DNA of 64,000 nt from JABCZH01 sp963803775 (GTDB lineage: Bacteria > Acidobacteriota > Terriglobia > Terriglobales > Acidobacteriaceae): contig CAWDNS010000006.1 in the NCBI GenBank assembly GCA_963803775.1, positions 744,001 to 808,000 of the forward strand, in the 5' to 3' direction. The position numbers and the translations under genes are program-made. The notes beneath the pieces were generated by a model, which saw nothing but the letters and a program-made list of their open reading frames with translations, was not told the DNA's origin and did not search any database. Of the stretch, positions 43,686 to 51,362 are shown piece by piece (the stretch's first letter is position 1; every line of letters starts with the position of its first letter).

Positions 43686-44203
43686 TCCCAACACCCTTTT
43701 CATTACGGGCGCAGCGAGGAATCTGTATATGCGTGGTCGCAATGTCGTGTCTTGCTGCTGCCCAGGATCTTCCCTTGGGCTGGCGTAGGCCGACCCCGTC
43801 AGAGACCTCTGACGAGTGGAGGCAGAAGAGTCCGATAAGGTTCTTGAAGGTGAAGGGCGATTTCGATGGCGACGGAAAAGGGGATGTTGCGGAGATTTTG
43901 ATTAATCCATCCTCGAGCCAGTTTGCTCTCTTCATAAGGCTAACTTCCACGGCGAAGTGGCAACAGGTTGCCAGCTATGAACTCAAGGACCTAGACCGTT
44001 TCGGGATCGATTTCGTCAAGCCTGGGAAGTACGAAACCGCCTGCGGAAAGGGTTACGGCGATTATGCATGTGCCCACGGCGAGCCGGACTCCTTGACGCT
44101 CTCGTCCGTCGCGATCGATTTCTTTTATACCGAGAGCTCCGACAGCATTCTTTACTGGGACCCCAAGACGAAGGAGTTTCGAAGGGTTCTGATAAGTGAC
44201 TAA
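43682..44203 (+). CDS. Secreted FG-GAP-like protein inserted between hydroxylase subunits
   Basis: The 173-residue protein has a likely signal peptide (ICICVVAMSCLAAA) and a calcium-binding-type repeat VKGDFDGDGKGDVAEILIN. A conserved tail follows, VKPGKYETACGKGYGDYACAHGEP, with SSDSILYWDPKTKEFRRVLISD. I recognise the general family of small acidobacterial and other proteins but not a function. Its ATG overlaps the 2Fe-2S subunit stop and its TAA overlaps the molybdenum-subunit ATG, so it is neatly coupled though apparently unrelated to the enzyme. Confidence 0.7.
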   Translation: MIPTPFSLRAQRGICICVVAMSCLAAAQDLPLGWRRPTPSETSDEWRQKSPIRFLKVKGDFDGDGKGDVAEILINPSSSQFALFIRLTSTAKWQQVASYELKDLDRFGIDFVKPGKYETACGKGYGDYACAHGEPDSLTLSSVAIDFFYTESSDSILYWDPKTKEFRRVLISD

Positions 44204-46791
44204 TGACGCTCATGACAACTGATTTTTCCATCATCGGTAAATCCATCGCCATGGTCGACGCCGCGGGTAAGACCACCGGCTCCGGCAAATACGCGGACGA
44301 TCTCAGCGTACCTGGCATGTTGGTCGGCAAGATATTGCATTCGCCATATCCACATGCCCGCATCAAACGCATCGACACGAGCCGTGCCGAAAAACTCGAC
44401 GGTGTGGTCACCGTGGTGGTCGGCGCCGATGCGCCAAATCCCTACGGTATTCTTCCCGTCGGCCATGATGAGTACGCGCTGGCGCTAGATAAGGTTCGTT
44501 ACGTCGGCGACAACGTAGCCTGCGTTGCCGCTGTCGACGAGTTCACAGCCGAAAAGGCTCTCGAACTAATTGACGTCGAATACGAAGTTCTCCCAGCTTA
44601 CTTCGATCCCGAAGACTCGATGAAGGCGGAGACCAATCTAATCCACGACAACAAGCCGAACAACATCGAGAAAGATTATCACCATGTCTTTGGCGATCCC
44701 GACAAGGGCTTTGCCGAGGCTGATCAAATTGCCGAAGCCCGCTTCATCGCCAACGAAGTCACGCACGCCGCCATGGAGCCGCATGCCACGCTCGCCGCTT
44801 TTGAGATCGACCCGCAAACCGGCAATCCTGGCCGTTTGATCGTGCAATCCTCTACCCAGGTTCCTTATTACTTGCAGCACAAATTGTCGCTTGTACTCGA
44901 AATGCAGATGTCGCAGATTCGCGTCATCAAGCCGCTGGTAGGCGGCGGATTCGGCGGCAAAAGTGAAGTCATTCCTCTGGAAATCATCGCTGCCATCGCA
45001 GCTCGCAAAGCGAAAGCTCCAGTGAAGATCACCTACACCCGCGAAGAAGTCTTCTGGGCGCATCGCGGCCGTCCGCGTACCATCGTCGATCTCAAGACAG
45101 GAGTCAAGAACGACGGCAGCATCACTGCCGTTAAAGCCTGCGTAATACAGGATGGCGGGGCCTACTGCTCCTATGGCGTGGTCACCATTCTTTACTCTGG
45201 AGCATTGTTGGGGGCGCTCTACGACATCCCCAACATTCAGTACGACGGTTACCGCGTGCTCACCAATAAACCCGTCTGCGGCGCCATGCGCGGACACGGC
45301 ACAGTCAACGTTCGTTTTGCATTCGAAACGCAACTCGACGAACTCGCCGCAGCTATCGGCATGGATCCTGCTCAGATCCGTCAGCACAATCTGCTCAAGC
45401 CTCCGTGCGTCACAGTGAACGGCTTGCGCGTGCAGAGCTACGGCCTGCCCGAATGTATCGAGAAAGTGGTCGAGCGCTCCGGTTGGAAACAGCGCAAGGG
45501 CAAAATGCCTAAAGGCCGCGGCCTGGGTGTGGCGTGCAGTCATTACGTCAGCGGCGCCGCCAATTCGATTATCCGCTCCGACATGCCGCACTCGACCGTG
45601 AACATCAAAATTGATCGCGATGGGGGCGTAGTCGTCTATACCGGTGCTTCCGATATCGGCCAGGGATCTGACACTATGGTCGCCCAAATCACCGCTGAAA
45701 CTCTGGGCTGCACCATCGCGCGCGTAAGAGTGATTTCCGCCGACACCGACCTCACCCCCATCGACATCGGGTCGTACTCGAGCCGTGTCACTTTTATGAA
45801 CGGCAATGCCACACTGCGCGCGGCGCAGGATGTGAAGAAACAAATTGCCACCGCCGCCGCGCGCAAGATGAACTGCGAGGGGGAACTACTGATTTTTCGT
45901 AATGATATTGTCACTCGCAAAAATGGCCACGTGGGGACGGCCGCCCTGGGCCGCCCAGTCGAGCAAAGCTCGACAGCTTCTGTCTCCGGCCGCGTCGAGG
46001 GCCAAATCCTGCGCGGCTCGTTGCAGCAGAAGCGCAAAGACGAAGGCCCGAAAGATCAGCTGTCTTTTGAGGAAGCTGTAGTCGCAGCCATCGACTTCCA
46101 CGGCGCGCTCAGCGGAACGGGTTCTTACGCGCCTCCGCCCGACGCTCGCGGCGGCAAGCACAAAGGCGCTGGCGTCGGACCATCACCTGCATATTCTTAC
46201 TCAGCTCAGGTTGCTGAAGTCTCGGTGGACGAAGAAACCGGCGAAGTCACAGTTCATAAAGTCTGGGCATCGCACGACTGCGGCCGAGCGTTAAACCCAG
46301 TCTCAGTCGAAGGTCAAATCATCGGCTCGGTCTGGATGGGCATGGGTCAAGCCCTTACCGAGGAAATGATCTGGAAAGATGGCATGCTGATGAACCCCGG
46401 CCTGCTCGAATACCGCAGCCCGTCGTCGGTGGAATCTCCCGAGGTAGAAGCAATTATTGTCGAGAGCATCGACCCCGAAGGCCCGTTCGGCGCCAAAGAG
46501 TGCAGTGAAGGGTCTCTTGCCGCAACCATTCCCGCCATCTCAAACGCAATTTATGACGCCGTTGGCGTGCGCCTGCACGAATCTCCTTTCACCCCGGAGC
46601 GGGTGCTGTCGGCCCTGCGCGCGAAAAAGAACCTCAAACATATCAACCTTACCGAAGGCGTCGATCCAACATCGCCCGCGACATTCCGGGAGCATGGCGG
46701 CTCGCTATGGTTCCGCGGCAAGGGCCCAGAACGGCATCCGCTGGACCCGTCGCGCAGAGAAGCGCCAGCCGCTGCGGCAGGTGACGATTGA
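44203..46791 (+). CDS. Molybdenum hydroxylase large subunit (4-hydroxybenzoyl-CoA reductase alpha-like)
   Basis: The 862-residue subunit carries the molybdopterin sites of the xanthine-oxidase family. Across its length it resembles HcrA: KTTGSGKYADDLSVPGMLVGKILHSPYPHARI, VIKPLVGGGFGGKSEV, GAMRGHGTVNVRFAFETQLDE, YGLPECIEKVVERSGW, KGRGLGVACSHYVSG, GSYSSRVTFMNGN and the catalytic-Glu motif GPFGAKECSEGSLAA. HcrA removes the hydroxyl of 4-hydroxybenzoyl-CoA. About 60 extra residues near 560-620 include a segment coded by a REP-like element (45933-45974), and there is a low-complexity C-terminal tail. The 2Fe-2S and FAD subunits flank it. Confidence 0.88.
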   Translation: MTLMTTDFSIIGKSIAMVDAAGKTTGSGKYADDLSVPGMLVGKILHSPYPHARIKRIDTSRAEKLDGVVTVVVGADAPNPYGILPVGHDEYALALDKVRYVGDNVACVAAVDEFTAEKALELIDVEYEVLPAYFDPEDSMKAETNLIHDNKPNNIEKDYHHVFGDPDKGFAEADQIAEARFIANEVTHAAMEPHATLAAFEIDPQTGNPGRLIVQSSTQVPYYLQHKLSLVLEMQMSQIRVIKPLVGGGFGGKSEVIPLEIIAAIAARKAKAPVKITYTREEVFWAHRGRPRTIVDLKTGVKNDGSITAVKACVIQDGGAYCSYGVVTILYSGALLGALYDIPNIQYDGYRVLTNKPVCGAMRGHGTVNVRFAFETQLDELAAAIGMDPAQIRQHNLLKPPCVTVNGLRVQSYGLPECIEKVVERSGWKQRKGKMPKGRGLGVACSHYVSGAANSIIRSDMPHSTVNIKIDRDGGVVVYTGASDIGQGSDTMVAQITAETLGCTIARVRVISADTDLTPIDIGSYSSRVTFMNGNATLRAAQDVKKQIATAAARKMNCEGELLIFRNDIVTRKNGHVGTAALGRPVEQSSTASVSGRVEGQILRGSLQQKRKDEGPKDQLSFEEAVVAAIDFHGALSGTGSYAPPPDARGGKHKGAGVGPSPAYSYSAQVAEVSVDEETGEVTVHKVWASHDCGRALNPVSVEGQIIGSVWMGMGQALTEEMIWKDGMLMNPGLLEYRSPSSVESPEVEAIIVESIDPEGPFGAKECSEGSLAATIPAISNAIYDAVGVRLHESPFTPERVLSALRAKKNLKHINLTEGVDPTSPATFREHGGSLWFRGKGPERHPLDPSRREAPAAAAGDD
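45933..45974. repeat. REP-like element C, inside the molybdenum-subunit reading frame
   Basis: GGGGACGGCCGCCCTGGGCC (45933-45952) aligns with elements A and B. It is followed by a perfect hairpin, GTCGAGC 45958-45964, loop AAA, GCTCGAC 45968-45974. The frame stays open through it, coding for VGTAALGRPVEQSSTAS, where HcrA-like proteins have no equivalent residues. It looks like an in-frame repeat insertion. Confidence 0.6.
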
Positions 46792-47783
46792 GTCTTCCCG
46801 AATTCAAATTGCTGCGGCCGCGCTCGCTGGATGACGCAATCGGCTTTCTCGCCAAGCATGCGAACGAATCCTCCAACCGGCTGCGCATCGTTGCCGGCGG
46901 CACCGACCTCATCCCCTCCATGCGGCAGAAGCTGTTCGAGCCGGAATATGTGCTCGATCTTCGCCGCATCGCCGCGCTACAAGGAATTCGTGAGCAGAAG
47001 GGAAGTGGCGTCGAAATTGGCGCGCTGACATCCCTCACGGCGGTCGAACACTCGGATCTCTTGCGTCGCCGCTACTCGGTGCTGACCGAAGCAGCCGCCA
47101 CTGTGGCATCGCCTGTTCTACGCAATATGGGCACAATCGGCGGCAACATCTGCTTGGACACGCGCTGCCTCTGGTACAACCAATCGCTCACTTGGCGCAA
47201 GGGCTGCGGGTTCTGCATCAAGAAAGATGGCGACCTTTGCCACGTCGCGCCCGGTGGCACCAAGTGCTGGGCAGCGTTTTCTGGAGACACTCCCGCTGCG
47301 CTGCTGTGCCTGAATGCGGAGGTGGAAATTGTCAGCCCACGTGGCACTCGTCGCATTCCACTGCGCGAGTTCTACACCGGCCTCGGAGACAACTATCGCA
47401 AGCTACAGCCGGACGAGTTGCTAGCTCGAGTGTTCTTGCCCGAAGCGGCAGCCGACTATCGCGGCGTATACCGCAAGCTGCGAATTCGCGGCTCGATCGA
47501 TTATCCTCTGGCCGGTGTCGCCGTTGTCATCAAGCGGTCGAACGGGTATGTGTCCGACGCCCGCGTGGCCATCACTGCGGTGAATCCCGCGCCGCTGCTG
47601 GTGAAAGGCGCAAGCGAAGCTCTGAATGGAAAAGCGGTAGATGACGCGATCGCTGATGCGGTCGGGGTTTTGGCTGCGAAGACAGCGAAGCCGCTGACTA
47701 CTTCCGCGCTGACACCGGAATACCGCCGGGAAATGATTCGAGTTTTTACCAAACGCGCGGTGCTGGCAGCGGCAGGGAACTAG
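46788..47783 (+). CDS. Molybdenum hydroxylase FAD subunit with extra 4Fe-4S cysteines (4-hydroxybenzoyl-CoA reductase beta-like)
   Basis: The FAD-binding motifs are RIVAGGTDLIPSMRQ and ASPVLRNMGTIGGNICLDTRC. The diagnostic feature is the loop at residues ~122-160, with Cys122, Cys127, Cys140, Cys143, Cys151 and Cys160 in DTRCLWYNQS, KGCGFCIKKDGDLCHV and TKCWAAFSGDTPA. It matches the HcrB insertion that holds a 4Fe-4S cluster and lets the enzyme run as a reductase. The TTG start at 46788 overlaps the large-subunit TGA. Its TAG and the ribA TAG on the other strand share one CTAG palindrome. Confidence 0.9.
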   Translation: MSLPEFKLLRPRSLDDAIGFLAKHANESSNRLRIVAGGTDLIPSMRQKLFEPEYVLDLRRIAALQGIREQKGSGVEIGALTSLTAVEHSDLLRRRYSVLTEAAATVASPVLRNMGTIGGNICLDTRCLWYNQSLTWRKGCGFCIKKDGDLCHVAPGGTKCWAAFSGDTPAALLCLNAEVEIVSPRGTRRIPLREFYTGLGDNYRKLQPDELLARVFLPEAAADYRGVYRKLRIRGSIDYPLAGVAVVIKRSNGYVSDARVAITAVNPAPLLVKGASEALNGKAVDDAIADAVGVLAAKTAKPLTTSALTPEYRREMIRVFTKRAVLAAAGN

Positions 47784-48385
47784 CGACTGGTGAACAGGTG
47801 TCCCATCTTTTCTTTCTTAGTCTTCAAATAATCTTTGGAATGCGCGCTAGCTGAAACTTCGCAGGGAACTCGCTCAACAACCTTGATCCCACCGCGTTCA
47901 AGCGCTGCAACTTTGTCAGGATTATTTGACAGCAGGCGAACCTGGGAGACGCCCAGCGCCTTCAGAATCTCTGCCGGTAACGCAAACTCCCGCTGATCAG
48001 CTTTAAAGCCCAAACGTTCGTTGGCCTCGACGGTGTCTAATCCCTCATCCTGCAACTCGTAAGCTTTCAGCTTGGCCATCAGGCCGATCCCGCGGCCCTC
48101 CTGTTGTTCGTAGATCAGCACGCCGGCACCGCGCTCGGCGATCATAGCCAGCGCCATTTCCAATTGCTGGCGGCAATCGCAACGCAGCGATCCGAAGACA
48201 TCGCCAGTTAGGCACTGGGAGTGAATGCGCACCAGCGGTGGTGAAGACAGAATATCGCCCATCACCAACGCCACAGCTTCTTCCAGGCGTCCATCAAAGT
48301 TGCCCTGGAAACCAAAGATGCGAAACTTGCCCCAGCGAGTAGGGAAGTCGGCGGAGGCGACTTGCTGAACCGAGTGAGGGGCCAC
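47780..48385 (-). CDS. ribA: GTP cyclohydrolase II
   Basis: RibA opens GTP to start riboflavin synthesis. It shows VRIHSQCLTGDVFGSLRCDCRQQL, which contains the three zinc cysteines, and EQQEGRGIGLMAKLKAYELQD with the catalytic Arg/Tyr region. The 201-residue length fits RibA without the RibB domain. It begins with GTG at 48385. It is convergent with the hydroxylase operon, sharing the CTAG stop. ribF of the same route lies at 0.2-1.2 kb. Confidence 0.93.
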   Translation of the reverse strand: MAPHSVQQVASADFPTRWGKFRIFGFQGNFDGRLEEAVALVMGDILSSPPLVRIHSQCLTGDVFGSLRCDCRQQLEMALAMIAERGAGVLIYEQQEGRGIGLMAKLKAYELQDEGLDTVEANERLGFKADQREFALPAEILKALGVSQVRLLSNNPDKVAALERGGIKVVERVPCEVSASAHSKDYLKTKKEKMGHLFTSR

Positions 48386-48404
48386 AACAACATTATAGAT
48401 GTAG

Positions 48405-48426
48405 GCGCGGGCGTCCCCGCCCGTGC
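48405..48426. terminator. Nine-pair GC hairpin between ribA and the rhomboid gene
   Basis: GCGCGGGCG pairs with CGCCCGTGC (48405-48413 with 48418-48426, one G-T pair) around a TCCC loop. It lies in the 54-base gap between two minus-strand genes. It may end the rhomboid transcript or be another palindromic repeat; there is no T-run. Confidence 0.4.
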
Positions 48427-48439
48427 AGCTGCGAAACCC

Positions 48440-49144
48440 TCACCATGCCGCGTAGCGGTTGCGTCCGCGCCGTTCCGGAAGGAGTTTGATCAGCACAATG
48501 CCGGCCACGAACCCTCCTACGTGCGCCCACACCGCAATACCGCCCGTAGCACCGGATCCCGCAATCGAGGTCGCAGCCCCGCTCAGGAACTGGGTCAGAA
48601 ACCAATATCCCAGCACCAGCCAGGCAGGAAGATAGAAGAAAAATATCGGAGGAAACCACATCATGACGCGGGCCCTGGGATAGAGCACAAAATAACCGCC
48701 CATCACTCCCGCAATCGCTCCACTCGCCCCTAGAGCGGGCACATTGGATCCGGCATTGAGAAGAATGTGTGTCGCCATGGCAGCGAATCCGCTGACCAGA
48801 TAAAACATCAGGTAGGAGAAGTGGCCGAGATAATCCTCAATATTGTCGCCAAAGATCCACAGGAACCACATGTTGCCAATGATGTGCAGCCAGGACGCAT
48901 GCAGAAACATCGAGGTCAGGATGGTCAGCGAAAGCGCAGTCAGCGAAGTGTTCGACGTGCCGGCCAACGCTCTTTCAAAGTGCAGCGGAACCACGCCGAA
49001 CTGATACATCAAGCCGTTCAGCGCACGGTGACTCTGCGCCCCCACCGACAATTCAAACAGGAACACCACCACGTTCAGGGCGATAATGAAGTAGGTGATG
49101 TAAGGCGTGCTGAAGCGGGGCGTATCGTCGCGGATGGGAATCAT
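48440..49144 (-). CDS. Rhomboid-family intramembrane serine protease
   Basis: The 234-residue polytopic protein has the catalytic Ser141 in PALGASGAIAGVMGG and His208 in AVWAHVGGFVAG. The conserved WR-like loop is replaced by LHASWLHIIGNMWFLWIFGDNIED, typical of bacterial rhomboids. Six or seven TM helices are visible. It cleaves membrane substrates within their helices. It begins MIPIRDDTPRFSTPYITY, the common start of this subgroup. Confidence 0.93.
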   Translation of the reverse strand: MIPIRDDTPRFSTPYITYFIIALNVVVFLFELSVGAQSHRALNGLMYQFGVVPLHFERALAGTSNTSLTALSLTILTSMFLHASWLHIIGNMWFLWIFGDNIEDYLGHFSYLMFYLVSGFAAMATHILLNAGSNVPALGASGAIAGVMGGYFVLYPRARVMMWFPPIFFFYLPAWLVLGYWFLTQFLSGAATSIAGSGATGGIAVWAHVGGFVAGIVLIKLLPERRGRNRYAAW

Positions 49145-49238
49145 GAGAGATTAGAAGAGTGGATAGTTTGCAATTGAAGATCGCTCGCCGCTTGGATTCT
49201 AAATTACCCCATTGCAAATCAGCCAATCACTCGATTCT

Positions 49239-50144
49239 ATGAACGCCGTTCTCATCATCGATAAGCCCGCCGGACTGACCTCGCACGACGTGGTCAACCG
49301 CGTGCGCCGCATCCTCCGCGAACGTTCGGTGGGGCATCTCGGGACGCTCGACCCATCCGCCACCGGCGTGTTGCCGCTGGTGATCGGCAGCTTCACCCGC
49401 CTCGCGCAGTTCTATGCCGCGTCTGAGAAGGCCTACGAGGGCGTAATCCGCTTCGGCTTTGCCACCGATACTTATGACGCCGACGGCGAAGCGGTAGGCA
49501 TTCCTCAGAACGTCGCGCCAACGCTGGATGAGGTCCGCCAGATCGCCGCCGCTTTTCGCGGATTTGTCGAGCAGGTGCCGCCTGCTTTCTCAGCCAAGAA
49601 GATTCAAGGCGTCCCCGCGTACAAGCTGGCCCGGAAGCAGAAAGAAGTCGTCCTCAAACCCGTGCGAGTCGAGATCAAAGAGTTCGAGATTGTAGATGTC
49701 GATGGGGACCGCGCCAGCTTCCATGCTCGAGTGGCCTCCGGCACCTATCTCCGCTCCGTCGCCCACGACATGGGTCAGCAAAGGGGATGCGGCGCTCACC
49801 TGCAATCGCTGCGGCGCACCGCGGTAGCGGAATTTGACCTGACCGACGCCCACACGCTCGAGGAACTGGAGACGCCCGAGCGGGCCGACGCTCTCGAAGA
49901 TCTTTTTGTTCATCCCCGCAAGCTTCTGCCGCGCCTGCCTTCCGTCACCGCCAACGAAGAGATGGCAGCCCATATCCGCAGCGGACGCACCGTGAACCTG
50001 CCGGAGTTCTCCAAAGCGCAGCAGGTGAAAGTATTCAGCGGGCAAAGGGAACTGATTGCCATCGCCACACGGGTCGCCGGAACGCTGTTTCATCCTAGGA
50101 TTGTTCTGGTGGGAGAGCCGACAAAGCAAACGGCAGAAAGATAG
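49239..50144 (+). CDS. truB: tRNA pseudouridine-55 synthase
   Basis: TruB converts U55 of tRNAs to pseudouridine. The catalytic motif VGHLGTLDPSATGVLPLVIG holds the Asp, and IIDKPAGLTSHDVVNRVRR, KAYEGVIRFGFATDTYDADGE, VPPAFSAKKIQGVPAYKLAR and GTYLRSVAHDMG are all present. The 302-residue length is normal. The ATG at 49239 is preferred over an upstream TTG. It is divergent from the rhomboid gene and unrelated in function to it. Confidence 0.95.
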   Translation: MNAVLIIDKPAGLTSHDVVNRVRRILRERSVGHLGTLDPSATGVLPLVIGSFTRLAQFYAASEKAYEGVIRFGFATDTYDADGEAVGIPQNVAPTLDEVRQIAAAFRGFVEQVPPAFSAKKIQGVPAYKLARKQKEVVLKPVRVEIKEFEIVDVDGDRASFHARVASGTYLRSVAHDMGQQRGCGAHLQSLRRTAVAEFDLTDAHTLEELETPERADALEDLFVHPRKLLPRLPSVTANEEMAAHIRSGRTVNLPEFSKAQQVKVFSGQRELIAIATRVAGTLFHPRIVLVGEPTKQTAER

Positions 50145-50184
50145 GGGGACGGCAGACGTCGGATGCAACGTCCGATAACAGGTA

Positions 50185-50307
50185 TTATGTAAACTGCGAG
50201 ATACTTACGGCTTTCTTTCCAAGCCACCCTTGGACCAGTTCGTGGAATTTGTGGTCTGGCCACAAGAGCGCCACCAGAATAATTACGTCGAGCAGCGAGC
50301 CGCTCAT
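50185..50307 (-). pseudogene. Truncated VapC-like PIN toxin fragment
   Basis: An ATG at 50307, overlapping the antitoxin stop (ATGA), opens a 40-codon frame MSGSLLDVIILVALLWPDHK followed by FHELVQGWLGKKA, then SISQFT and a TAA at 50185-50187. The beginning matches VapC toxins (LLDVNVLxALxWPxHxxH), with the first catalytic Asp at residue 7. The remaining ~100 residues are missing, so it is a remnant and cannot be an active nuclease. Confidence 0.75.
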
Positions 50308-50531
50308 TCCAGCTCGGACTCCAATTCCTTGATCCGTTCTGAAGTGATGCGAGGACCGCCGGCCGGCCAGTCGAACACGTGCACTCCGGTTACGACTCGA
50401 GTACGCACCGGCGCTGACAAACCCTTACGGACCAACTCAGAAACCGCCTTGCCCAGTGCCAGAGAGCGGCTCTCCGCATAACTCCGCGCCAGTTGGAATA
50501 CCTCATCATCGAGATTGAGAGTCGTCCTCAT
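50304..50531 (-). CDS. VapB-like antitoxin, probably orphaned
   Basis: The 75-residue protein MRTTLNLDDEVFQLARSYAE with LGKAVSELVRKGLSAPV has the strand-helix-helix pattern of VapB antitoxins. It has a Pro-rich toxin-binding tail (VFDWPAGGPRITSERIKELE). The toxin that should follow is only a 40-codon remnant. If expressed it may serve as a free regulator or cross-antitoxin. The region upstream (50532-50646) is AT-rich and holds its promoter. Confidence 0.8.
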   Translation of the reverse strand: MRTTLNLDDEVFQLARSYAESRSLALGKAVSELVRKGLSAPVRTRVVTGVHVFDWPAGGPRITSERIKELESELE

Positions 50532-50646
50532 GAATGAATGAATCGACCAATAATGTCAATATTCACATGATGGCATCACTGGTAACATTAGATGTGTATT
50601 AATACTATGTCTATTAACATTAAAAGATGCTCCGGTAGATGGCAGT

Positions 50647-51072
50647 TCACCCCAGCCGCAGCCCCTCCGCCTTGGCTAATCTCTCTTGTCGCTGGTCAAA
50701 GGTCAGAAACCGCTCCCCTATTAAAAGAATGGCCGAGGCGACGTGAAGAATATCCAGAGTACGCAATCCCGACGCAGCCGTCCTCGCGCGGGCGATCTGT
50801 CGAGCCCGCTCATACACGGTTGGCGGCATCGCTTGTTGTGCGAAGAAACCGCTGGCAATGTGATCCTGAAGCTGTGCTCCGGCTAACCGGATTTGTGACG
50901 CCGTTGCTTCCTTGCGAAATACCCTTAACTGCAGAGCGTTTAGCAGTTCGAGCTCACCAAGTGGGGTTAGGAAGACACTGGTGTGGAGGCGGGCGATAGT
51001 AGCGGATGCTAAGGTCGAGTGAACGTCGGGACTGTAAAGCGAAACCAGGAAGCTGGTGTCCGCGTAAACCAT
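50647..51072 (-). CDS. PIN-domain toxin
   Basis: The 141-residue protein MVYADTSFLVSLYSPDVHST has the PIN acids at Asp5, Glu40/Glu42 (PLGELELLNAL), the Asp of LRTLDILHVASAI and the Asp of FLTFDQRQERLAKAEG. All are present, so it should be an active RNase. Its ATG shares a base with the antitoxin stop (TGATG), the usual antitoxin-first order. It is distinct in sequence from the PIN protein at 34272. Confidence 0.87.
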   Translation of the reverse strand: MVYADTSFLVSLYSPDVHSTLASATIARLHTSVFLTPLGELELLNALQLRVFRKEATASQIRLAGAQLQDHIASGFFAQQAMPPTVYERARQIARARTAASGLRTLDILHVASAILLIGERFLTFDQRQERLAKAEGLRLG

Positions 51073-51314
51073 CAATGGCGGCCCCGCTGCTCGGCTACTA
51101 ACTCCGCCCCCGAAACCCGGTTGACCTTATCACCGTAGATCTTCTGCAACATCTTCGGGAAGTCGGGCGGTGACTGGGGCGCTACGGGCCGTTCCGGCAG
51201 CAGCCGGGCGATGACCCTGCGCCGTTTTGTGATCTGTATCTCTTCCCCCGACCGCAAATGTTCTTCAATCACTGCAAAGTGATACCGCAAATCCCGCACG
51301 CTTGCTTTCTTCAT
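51072..51314 (-). CDS. Phd/YefM-type antitoxin
   Basis: The 80-residue protein starts MKKASVRDLRYHFAVIEEHL and continues with GEEIQITKRRRVIARLLPERP, the Phd/YefM N-terminal DNA-binding fold. The tail (FPKMLQKIYGDKVNRVSG) would block the toxin. The ATG at 51314 is inside one arm of an inverted repeat likely to be the operator. It precedes the PIN toxin with a one-base overlap. Confidence 0.87.
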   Translation of the reverse strand: MKKASVRDLRYHFAVIEEHLRSGEEIQITKRRRVIARLLPERPVAPQSPPDFPKMLQKIYGDKVNRVSGAELVAEQRGRH

Positions 51315-51336
51315 GTGATACATATTAGCATCACAT
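51313..51336. promoter_or_regulatory. Inverted repeat at the antitoxin start, candidate operator
   Basis: ATGTGAT at 51313-51319 and ATCACAT at 51330-51336 form a perfect 7-base inverted repeat with a 10-base AT-rich spacer, overlapping the antitoxin start codon. Phd-family antitoxins bind such repeats to control their own operon. Confidence 0.55.
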
Positions 51337-51362
51337 ATTTCAGCCGTCAATCTTGACTTTCC

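Noticed and set aside
44638..45843. A 401-codon open frame antisense to the molybdenum subunit gene
   Set aside because: The plus-strand gene has clear family motifs throughout and the antisense product resembles nothing.
51313..51336. TGTGA...TCACA as a CRP-type site
   Set aside because: The spacing between half-sites is 12 bases rather than six, and the location at an antitoxin start favours an antitoxin operator.
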